A stretch of 7,082 bases of DNA, from NCBI GenBank assembly GCA_030460725.1, contig JAKECL010000090.1, forward strand, positions 1 to 7,082. Direction: 5' to 3'. A program made the translations under genes and the position numbers. The stretch is from Propionibacterium sp. GTDB taxonomy: Bacteria > Actinomycetota > Actinomycetes > Actinomycetales > Actinomycetaceae. Positions 1-4,981 of the stretch are shown here, in pieces (position 1 is the stretch's first letter; every line of letters starts with the position of its first letter). Under the pieces are notes generated by a model that ran no database searches, was not told the DNA's origin, and was given only the letters and a program-made list of their open reading frames with translations.

Positions 1-47
1 CTCCCCCCCCCCCGCCCCCGGCCCCGGCCGCCGCCCCCCAGGACTGA
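1..47 (+). CDS. rpsB: Possible C-terminal tail of 30S ribosomal protein S2 (partial, 5' end outside window)
   Basis: The frame starting at base 3 is open and reads PPPPPPAPAAAPQD followed by TGA at 45-47, 27 nt before the tsf start. A low-complexity Pro/Ala tail is what actinobacterial S2 proteins often carry after the conserved core, and rpsB almost always precedes tsf, so position and composition both fit. No conserved S2 residues lie inside the window, so the identity rests on context alone. The alternative is that these bases are simply a C-rich intergenic spacer. The run of 11 Cs at 3-13 makes the frame upstream uncertain, because a one-base error would shift it. Confidence 0.45.
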   Translation, partial: PPPPPPAPAAAPQD

Positions 48-60
48 CTCTCTTCACTGA

Positions 61-66
61 AAGGAG
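61..66 (+). promoter_or_regulatory. Shine-Dalgarno site of tsf
   Basis: AAGGAG lies 8 nt before the ATG at 75, an ideal distance, and supports that start for EF-Ts. Confidence 0.8.
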
Positions 67-74
67 ACACATCA

Positions 75-908
75 ATGGCGAATTTCACCGCTGCTGACGT
101 CAAGGCTCTGCGCGAGCAGACCGGCGCCGGAATGATGGATGTCAAGAAGGCCCTGACGGAGGCCGAGGGTGACCTCGACAAGGCCCTGGAGGTCATCCGG
201 CTCAAGGGGCTGAAGTCCCTGTCCAAGCGTGAGGACCGTGTGGCCTCCGCCGGGCTCATCGCCGCGACCGTCGTCAACGACGCCACCGTCGGCGTGATGG
301 TCGAGGTCAACTCCGAGACCGATTTCGTGGCCAAGAACCAGAAGTTCATCGACTTCGCGAACTCCGTGCTTGAGGCCGCTGTCGCCTCCGGTGCCACGGA
401 CCTGGAGGCCCTGCTGGCCGCCCCCCTGGGTGAGGGCACCGTGCAGGACGCCGTCAACACCATGGGCGCCGTCATCGGTGAGAAGATCGAGGTCACGCGC
501 CTGGTCCGGGTCGAGGGCGAGCACGTCGACCTCTACCTGCACCAGACCAGCCCCGACCTGCCCCCCCAGGTGGGCGTCTTCGTGGTCACCGACGCCGCCG
601 GCGCCCCCGTGGCCCATGACATCGCGATGCACATCGCAGCGTTCCAGCCTCTCTACCTGGACCGGGACCACGTCCCCGCCGAGGTGCTGGACAAGGAGCG
701 CGCGACCCTGGAGAAGCTCACCCTGCAGGAGGGCAAGCCGGAGAAGATCGTCCCGAAGATCGTCGAGGGTCGCCTCAACGCCTTCTTCAAGGACAATGCC
801 CTGGTCGACCAGGACTTCGCCCGCGATCCCTCCAAGACGGTGGGCAAGGTCCTGAAGGAAGCGGGGGCCTCCGTCACGGAGTTCGTCCGCGTCCACGTCG
901 GTTCCTGA
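75..908 (+). CDS. tsf: Translation elongation factor Ts (EF-Ts)
   Basis: EF-Ts is the cytoplasmic guanine-nucleotide exchange factor that releases GDP from EF-Tu so that it can reload with GTP and aminoacyl-tRNA. The 277-residue protein has the normal length for actinobacterial EF-Ts. Residues 1-55 form the N-terminal UBA-like module, with the first family signature LREQTGAGMMDVKKAL at 12-27. The second signature, ETDFVAKN at 81-88, contains the Asp-Phe pair (D83, F84) that in E. coli EF-Ts (D80, F81) inserts near the EF-Tu Mg2+ site. The remainder is the two-subdomain core, ending in a helix-rich segment with FFKDNALVDQDFA. The ATG start has a strong AAGGAG at 8 nt and gives the canonical MANFTAADVK opening. 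A hairpin follows the stop directly, suggesting that much of the transcription or mRNA stability boundary lies there. Identification is secure. Confidence 0.98.
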   Translation: MANFTAADVKALREQTGAGMMDVKKALTEAEGDLDKALEVIRLKGLKSLSKREDRVASAGLIAATVVNDATVGVMVEVNSETDFVAKNQKFIDFANSVLEAAVASGATDLEALLAAPLGEGTVQDAVNTMGAVIGEKIEVTRLVRVEGEHVDLYLHQTSPDLPPQVGVFVVTDAAGAPVAHDIAMHIAAFQPLYLDRDHVPAEVLDKERATLEKLTLQEGKPEKIVPKIVEGRLNAFFKDNALVDQDFARDPSKTVGKVLKEAGASVTEFVRVHVGS

Positions 909-914
909 ACCACA

Positions 915-948
915 GGTGATGGCCCCGCCCCCGGGCGGGGCCATCACC
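915..948 (+). terminator. GC-rich hairpin between tsf and pyrH (terminator or attenuator without U-tract)
   Basis: The left arm GGTGATGGCCCCGCCC (915-930) is exactly complementary to the right arm GGGCGGGGCCATCACC (933-948). Only CC lies between them, so in RNA the stem would be about 15 bp with a 4-nt loop. It starts 6 nt after the tsf stop and ends 39 nt before the pyrH start. No run of U follows, so this is the U-less type of terminator-like stem common in high-GC actinobacteria. It could terminate partially, stop 3'-to-5' RNA decay, or mark a processing site between tsf and pyrH. The structure is seen directly; its effect is inferred. Confidence 0.75.
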
Positions 949-973
949 GCATCCGATCCCTTCACCCCGATCC

Positions 974-980
974 GGAGGAG
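974..980 (+). promoter_or_regulatory. Shine-Dalgarno site that fixes the pyrH start
   Basis: GGAGGAG lies 7 nt before the ATG at 988. The same frame stays open back to 916, but the upstream GTG/ATG codons at 916 and 919 lie inside the hairpin stem, have no Shine-Dalgarno sequence, and would add a Pro-rich extension that UMP kinases do not have. Confidence 0.85.
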
Positions 981-987
981 TCCGCAG

Positions 988-1731
988 ATGAACGACCAGA
1001 AACGTCGCCGTGTCCTGCTGAAGCTGTCAGGGGAGGCCTTCGGAGGTGGACGCGTCGGACTGGACCCCACGGTCGTGCGCGGCATCGCCGAGCAGATCGC
1101 CGTGGCGGTGCGCGCGGGTGTGGAGGTGGCCGTGGTGGTGGGCGGCGGCAACTTCTTCCGCGGTGCCGAACTGTCCCGCTCGGGAATGGACCGGGCACGC
1201 GCGGACTACATGGGCATGCTGGGCACGGTGATGAACGCCCTGGCACTCCAGGACTTCATCGAGCAGTCGGGGGTCGCCTCGCGGGTGCAGAGTGCCATCG
1301 CCATGCAGCAGGTGGCCGAACCCTACATCCCTCTGCGTGCCATCCGACACATGGAGAAGGGGCGTGTGGTCGTGTTCGGAGCGGGCGCAGGGATGCCCTA
1401 CTTCTCCACCGACACCGTCTCGGCCCAGCGCGCCCTGGAGACCCACTGTGACGAGCTGCTCGTCGCCAAGAACGGGGTGGACGGCGTCTACGACGACGAT
1501 CCCAACACCAACCCCGAGGCCCGACGACTGGACTTCCTCACGTACGCCGAGGCCCTCGCCCAGGGGTTGCGCGTGGTCGATGCCGCCGCCTTCGCCCTGG
1601 GGCAGGAGAACGGGCTGACCATGCGTGTCTTCGGCATGACCCAGCCGGGCAATGTCACGAAGGCACTGCTCGGCGACGCAATCGGTACGCTGGTGAGCGC
1701 CGAACCCGCACAGACGAAGGAGCAACCGTGA
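988..1731 (+). CDS. pyrH: UMP kinase (uridylate kinase)
   Basis: The bacterial hexameric UMP kinase of the amino-acid-kinase fold converts UMP and ATP to UDP and ADP, the step feeding UTP and CTP synthesis. With the start at 988 the protein has 247 residues, as expected. Motifs in order are KLSGEAF at 12-18 (phosphate-binding lysine loop), VGGGNFFRG at 51-59 (glycine-rich UMP/phosphate loop), GMLGTVMNALAL at 76-87, GAGAGMPYFSTDT at 131-143 (UMP contacts), KNGVDGVYDDDP at 161-172 (ATP-site region) and MRVF near 212. The gene opens the tightly packed block after the tsf hairpin. Its stop overlaps the GTG start of frr by 4 nt (GTGA), implying coupled translation. Its product ultimately supplies the CTP used by CdsA two genes downstream. 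Bacterial PyrH is typically feedback-inhibited by UTP and stimulated by GTP; that is family knowledge, not visible here. Confidence 0.97.
   Translation: MNDQKRRRVLLKLSGEAFGGGRVGLDPTVVRGIAEQIAVAVRAGVEVAVVVGGGNFFRGAELSRSGMDRARADYMGMLGTVMNALALQDFIEQSGVASRVQSAIAMQQVAEPYIPLRAIRHMEKGRVVVFGAGAGMPYFSTDTVSAQRALETHCDELLVAKNGVDGVYDDDPNTNPEARRLDFLTYAEALAQGLRVVDAAAFALGQENGLTMRVFGMTQPGNVTKALLGDAIGTLVSAEPAQTKEQP
1717..1722 (+). promoter_or_regulatory. Shine-Dalgarno site of frr inside the pyrH 3' end
   Basis: AAGGAG lies 5 nt before the GTG at 1728, within the last codons of pyrH. It supports the GTG start and the 4-nt overlap. Confidence 0.75.
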
Positions 1732-2285
1732 TCGACGACATCCTGCTCGACGCAGAGGACAAGATGGACCGGGCGGTCGAGGTCGCCCGCAGCGAGTTCG
1801 GGAACATCCGTACCGGGCGCGCCAACTCTGGTATGTTCCAGCACATCCCGGTGGAATACTACGGTGCGCCCACCCCCATGCAACAGCTGGCCTCCTTCCA
1901 GATCCCCGAGGCGCGCACCGTCCTGATCTCCCCCTTCGACCGCACCGCGACCCAGGAGATCCTCAAGGCGCTGCGCGAGTCGGACCTGGGAGTCAATCCC
2001 ACCGATGACGGCAACGTGATCCGCGTGGTCCTGCCCGCCCTCACCGAGGAACGTCGCCGCGAGTACGTCAAGCAGGCCAAGACCAAGGCCGAGGATGCCC
2101 GGGTGAGCGTTCGCGGGATCCGCCGCAAGGCCAAGGACCAGCTGGACCGCCTGAAGAAGGACGGAGAGGCGGGCGAGGACGAGGTCGACCGCGCCGAGAA
2201 GTCACTGGAGTCCCTGACCAAGAGCCATGTCGAGGAGGTCGACGAGCTGCTCACCACCAAGGAGAGCGAGCTCCTGACGATCTGA
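1728..2285 (+). CDS. frr: Ribosome recycling factor (RRF)
   Basis: RRF acts with EF-G to split the post-termination ribosome and free the mRNA and tRNA. The 185-residue length equals that of typical RRFs. The conserved features are RTGRA at 28-32 (start of the long-helix/hinge region), YYGAPTP at 44-50 in domain II, LPALTEERR at 102-110 at the hinge leading back to domain I, and the basic helix ARVSVRGIRRKA at 124-135 that contacts 23S rRNA, followed by a charged three-helix-bundle C-terminus. The start is GTG at 1728, overlapping the pyrH stop, with AAGGAG 5 nt upstream. The stop (TGA 2283-2285) shares its last base with the cdsA ATG. The pyrH-frr pair is one of the most conserved bacterial gene pairs. 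No irregularity is seen. Confidence 0.98.
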   Translation: MIDDILLDAEDKMDRAVEVARSEFGNIRTGRANSGMFQHIPVEYYGAPTPMQQLASFQIPEARTVLISPFDRTATQEILKALRESDLGVNPTDDGNVIRVVLPALTEERRREYVKQAKTKAEDARVSVRGIRRKAKDQLDRLKKDGEAGEDEVDRAEKSLESLTKSHVEEVDELLTTKESELLTI

Positions 2286-3175
2286 TGGTGACCGAGCCGA
2301 CCCGGTCCCGCGCGGATCGCATCCTGCGACCCGGGCCGACCCAGGACCACGCACAACTGCCCGCCTCCGGGCGGGCGGGACGCAATCTGCCCGCCGCCGT
2401 CACCACGGCGGTGGTGCTCATCGGTGCCTTGGCACTGGGCTTGGTGTACTGGACCCCGGCTTTCCTCACCCTGGTCGTCGTGCTCTGCCTGATGGCCACG
2501 TGGGAGCTCGGCGGAGCGTTCGCACGCATCGGTGTCGCAGTGACGATGCCCCCGCTCTACGTGGGGACGGTCGGCATCCTGGTCAGCGCCTGGACCCTGG
2601 GTCCGGAGGCACTGCTGGTCTCGCTGTTCCTCACGGTCTTCGTCATCATTGCGTGGCGGTTGATGGAGGACAGGGGAACCTCCACTCTCAGTGACGTCGT
2701 CACTTCCGTGTTCTGCGCCGTCTACGTCCCCTTCCTCGCCGCCTTCGTGCTGCTCATGCGCTCGGAGTCAGCGAGTGCGGCGGTGGTGGCGGCGTACGTG
2801 GCGGTCACCGTCTCCAATGACATCGGGGGGTGGGCAGCGGGTGTGCTCTTCGGCAGGCATCCGATGACCCCGCGTCTGTCGCCCCACAAGTCCTGGGAGG
2901 GCTTCGCCGGCTCCGTCCTCATGTGCAGTGCGGTCGGGGTGGCCTCCCTGATGGCGCTGGGAGCCCAGTGGTGGTGGGGCCTCCTTGCGGGTGCGACCGC
3001 GGCCGTGGTGGGTACCGTCGGTGACCTGACGGAGTCCGCAATCAAACGTGAGACAGGACTGAAGGACATGTCCAACCTCCTGCCGGGACACGGTGGGGTG
3101 TTGGACCGCATGGACTCCTTGCTGATGACTGCCCCTGTCCTCTACCTGGTCCTCAGGACCGCTCTGGAATGGTGA
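2285..3175 (+). CDS. cdsA: Phosphatidate cytidylyltransferase (CDP-diacylglycerol synthase)
   Basis: This integral membrane enzyme condenses CTP with phosphatidic acid to give CDP-diacylglycerol, the precursor of phosphatidylglycerol, cardiolipin and phosphatidylinositol. The 296-residue protein has an Arg/Pro-rich, poorly conserved cytoplasmic N-terminus (about 1-34), then roughly eight or nine hydrophobic segments (near 36-56, 60-76, 91-108, 109-124, 138-158, 163-177, 209-228, 230-247 and 282-293). The family signature runs from S251 to D277: an SxxKR start, KD at 260-261, then PGHGG at 267-271 and DRMD at 274-277, holding the metal-binding acidic residues. Other conserved loops are SNDIGGWAAG at 177-186 and SPHKSWEG at 199-206. 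The ATG at 2285 overlaps the frr TGA by one base (TGATG) with no good Shine-Dalgarno sequence, so initiation probably depends on termination-reinitiation. GTG at 2288 is an alternative start. The sequence motifs make the identification firm. Confidence 0.95.
   Translation: MVTEPTRSRADRILRPGPTQDHAQLPASGRAGRNLPAAVTTAVVLIGALALGLVYWTPAFLTLVVVLCLMATWELGGAFARIGVAVTMPPLYVGTVGILVSAWTLGPEALLVSLFLTVFVIIAWRLMEDRGTSTLSDVVTSVFCAVYVPFLAAFVLLMRSESASAAVVAAYVAVTVSNDIGGWAAGVLFGRHPMTPRLSPHKSWEGFAGSVLMCSAVGVASLMALGAQWWWGLLAGATAAVVGTVGDLTESAIKRETGLKDMSNLLPGHGGVLDRMDSLLMTAPVLYLVLRTALEW
2359..2376 (+). other. Small GC-only hairpin with UCCG tetraloop inside the early cdsA coding region
   Basis: GCCCGCC (2359-2365) pairs perfectly with GGCGGGC (2370-2376) across a TCCG loop. 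It lies about 75 nt into cdsA, in the part encoding the unconserved N-terminus. A role as mRNA structure is speculative; in such GC-rich DNA a 7-bp stem can arise by chance. Confidence 0.4.
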
Positions 3176-4431
3176 CTCAGATGGCACGTACGGACATCAA
3201 CATCGGTCGGCGTGAGGTCCGCCCCACCGAGCAACCCCCAGAGGGTGCCTCCACCCCGGATGCACGCCCGGTCATCTCCTTCACGGCCCGCAGACGCGGC
3301 AAGGCGCCCTCGCACCTGGTGGACACGGACCTGGCGGGACGCAAGGCCGTGCTGAAGGAGCAGGGCCTGCCCGCCTTCCGAGCAGACCAGCTCTCCCGGC
3401 ACTACTTCGAGCACTTCACGGCCGATCCTCAGGAGATGAGCGACCTGCCCGCCTCCATGGCCCCATCGGTCACCGACACCCTCATGCCTGCCCTCACTCG
3501 TGAGGTGACCTCGCTGAGGGCCGATGACGGTGAGACCATCAAACAGCTCTGGGAGCTCTTCGACGGTGCACGCGTGGAGTCGGTGCTCATGCGCTACCCC
3601 TCCCGTACCACCCTGTGCATCTCCTCCCAGGCGGGGTGCGGGATGGCGTGTCCCTTCTGCGCCACCGGCCAGATGGGCCTGACCCGCAACCTCTCCACCG
3701 GTGAGATCATCGAGCAGGTCCGACTGGCCCACCGCGCCTGCGCCGAGGGGGCGCTCTCCGGAGGCCCCACCCGCCTGAGCAATGTCGTCTTCATGGGCAT
3801 GGGTGAACCCATGGCCAACTACCGATCCGTCATCCAGGCAGTGCACCGGCTGGTGGATCCGGTTCCCGAGGGGTTCGGGATGTCCGCGCGCAACATCACC
3901 GTCTCCACCGTGGGACTGGTGCCCGCCATCGACAAGCTGGCCCGCGAGGGACTTCCGGTGACCCTGGCCGTCTCCCTGCATGCCCCCGACGACGATCTGC
4001 GCGACGAGCTGATCCCCATCAACTCCCGGTGGAAGGTGGGTGAGCTGCTGGACGCTGCCCGGCGCTATTTCGTGGCCACGGGGCGCAGGGTCTCCATCGA
4101 GTACGCGCTGATCCGTGACATGAACGACCAGGTGTGGCGTGCACAGCTCCTCGCGGACGAACTCAACAGGCGCGGACACGGCTGGGCCCATGTCAACCCG
4201 ATCCCCCTGAACCCCACTCCAGGCTCGATCTGGACGGCGTCGACGCGACGCGCGCAGAATGAGTTCGTGGAGACCCTGCGGGCGAGCGGTATCGTGACCA
4301 CGATCCGTGACACTCGCGGGTCCGACATCGACGGCGCCTGCGGGCAACTCGCGACCGCTGTCCGACAGCGCGAGTCAGTACACCCTGCGACCCGACAGGC
4401 CGCTGGCCCCGACACCGAGGAGGCACGATGA
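3169..4431 (+). CDS. rlmN: Dual-specificity 23S rRNA/tRNA adenine C2-methyltransferase RlmN (radical SAM)
   Basis: RlmN methylates C2 of A2503 in 23S rRNA and A37 of some tRNAs by a radical-SAM ping-pong mechanism. The 420-residue reading shows the [4Fe-4S] motif CxxxCxxC as C157, C161 and C164, the resolving cysteine C150 (seven residues before C157, as C118 is before C125 in E. coli), the catalytic glutamate E137 (E. coli E105) and the methyl-carrying cysteine C391 in DIDGACGQL (E. coli C355). The SAM-binding GMGEPMANY is at 210-218. All catalytic residues are therefore present. The protein is longer than usual owing to about 35 unconserved N-terminal residues and a short polar C-terminal tail. 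Possible starts are ATG 3169 (AGGA 10 nt upstream, 7-nt overlap with cdsA), GTG 3172 (4-nt overlap) and ATG 3181; the sequence does not decide between them. Its stop overlaps the next ATG (ATGA). Cfr, the C8-methylating resistance paralogue, is unlikely given this housekeeping context. Confidence 0.96.
   Translation: MVTQMARTDINIGRREVRPTEQPPEGASTPDARPVISFTARRRGKAPSHLVDTDLAGRKAVLKEQGLPAFRADQLSRHYFEHFTADPQEMSDLPASMAPSVTDTLMPALTREVTSLRADDGETIKQLWELFDGARVESVLMRYPSRTTLCISSQAGCGMACPFCATGQMGLTRNLSTGEIIEQVRLAHRACAEGALSGGPTRLSNVVFMGMGEPMANYRSVIQAVHRLVDPVPEGFGMSARNITVSTVGLVPAIDKLAREGLPVTLAVSLHAPDDDLRDELIPINSRWKVGELLDAARRYFVATGRRVSIEYALIRDMNDQVWRAQLLADELNRRGHGWAHVNPIPLNPTPGSIWTASTRRAQNEFVETLRASGIVTTIRDTRGSDIDGACGQLATAVRQRESVHPATRQAAGPDTEEAR
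4417..4423 (+). promoter_or_regulatory. Shine-Dalgarno site of the DivIVA-repeat gene
   Basis: GAGGAGG lies 4 nt before the ATG at 4428, inside the end of rlmN. This is one of the stronger ribosome-binding sites in the block and shows that the small downstream gene is actively translated rather than incidental. Confidence 0.75.
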
Positions 4432-4979
4432 CCGACGCGTTCCCCCGCGTCACGATCTTCCGCAAGGGGTATGACCCCGAGTCGGTCGATGCGTTCTTCG
4501 AGGACGCCCGCAGAGCCTACGAGGGTGGTGTTCCCGCGGAGCAGTTCAGTGCCGACCAGGTGCGCCAGGCGACTTTCGCCCTGCGTCGCAACGGATACCG
4601 CATCGAAGCGGTGGACTCCGCCATGAACAGGCTCGAGGCGGCGTTCGTGCAGCGCGACCGTGCCGACCACGTGGCCGTCAACGGGGAGAACGCGTGGTTC
4701 GAGCGCGTCGCGGACCGCGCCACCACCCTCTACCCCCGCCTGCTGCGCCCCCGGGGTGAGCGTTTCAGCCACCCTGACCGGGGTCGAGGCTACGAGGCCG
4801 AGGCGGTGGATGACCTCCTGGACCGTCTCGCCGACTACTTCGACGAGCGTGGAGAGATCACGGTGGAGGACATCCGCCACTCGGTCTTCCCCCCGGCCAA
4901 GGGACGGCGCGCCTACGCGGAGGGCCCGGTGGACGCCTACCTCGGGCGTGCCGTGGAGATCCTCCTGGCGGTCAGCTGA
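4428..4979 (+). CDS. DivIVA-domain repeat protein of unknown function
   Basis: This 183-residue soluble protein has no signal peptide or membrane segment. It contains four copies of the motif [GA]Y-x4-VD: GYDPESVD (14-21), GYRIEAVD (56-63), GYEAEAVD (121-128) and AYAEGPVD (162-169), each followed by an amphipathic helix such as AFFEDARRAY or DLLDRLADYF. The second and fourth are preceded by ADQVRQATF (42-50) and TVEDIRHSVF (145-154), like the approach to the DivIVA N-terminal domain (I/V-R-x3-F...GY). The protein is thus two tandem two-motif modules joined by a linker (about 74-117). The short DivIVA-domain families that I recall from TIGRFAM as actinobacterial DivI1A repeat proteins match this; I could not search. 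Unlike DivIVA/Wag31 it lacks a long coiled-coil tail. It overlaps rlmN by 4 nt (ATGA) and dxr starts 2 nt after it, so it is co-expressed with envelope-precursor genes. A division or polar-growth role is only inferred from the domain. Confidence 0.85.
   Translation: MTDAFPRVTIFRKGYDPESVDAFFEDARRAYEGGVPAEQFSADQVRQATFALRRNGYRIEAVDSAMNRLEAAFVQRDRADHVAVNGENAWFERVADRATTLYPRLLRPRGERFSHPDRGRGYEAEAVDDLLDRLADYFDERGEITVEDIRHSVFPPAKGRRAYAEGPVDAYLGRAVEILLAVS
4458..4646 (+). repeat. DivIVA-like module, copy 1 (protein-level tandem repeat)
   Basis: This encodes residues 11-73, with paired motifs at G14 and G56 (42 residues apart). Copy 2 shows the same internal layout, pointing to ancient intragenic duplication. 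Confidence 0.75.
4779..4964 (+). repeat. DivIVA-like module, copy 2 (protein-level tandem repeat)
   Basis: This encodes residues 118-179, with paired motifs at G121 and A162 (41 residues apart). The final motif has Ala in place of the first Gly and a Pro before VD, so it is the most diverged of the four. Confidence 0.75.
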
Positions 4980-4981
4980 CC

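Noticed and set aside
1..40. C-rich tract considered as a structured RNA element or terminator
   Set aside because: The stretch is almost pure C with scattered GG pairs, so it cannot form a substantial stem by itself. Reading it as a Pro/Ala-rich S2 tail explains it better.
949..973. Possible pyrH promoter between the hairpin and the Shine-Dalgarno site
   Set aside because: I could not find a convincing -35/-10 pair in this 25-nt space; it is too short and has no TA-rich hexamer.
916..987. Upstream in-frame extension of pyrH from 916
   Set aside because: The extra 24 residues come from the hairpin arm and spacer, are Pro-rich and unlike any UMP kinase N-terminus. The GGAGGAG site at 974-980 marks ATG 988 as the start.
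72..1151. Long minus-strand open frame of 359 codons across tsf and the start of pyrH
   Set aside because: It lies opposite two unmistakable genes, crosses the hairpin, has a low-complexity Gly/Asp/Leu/His-rich translation with no recognisable motif, and is explained by the high-GC third-position bias of the plus strand.
3142..4347. Minus-strand open frame of 401 codons opposite rlmN
   Set aside because: The translation is rich in Gly, His, Val and Asp and has no domain. It is the antisense mirror of the rlmN codons, whose catalytic residues are all intact.
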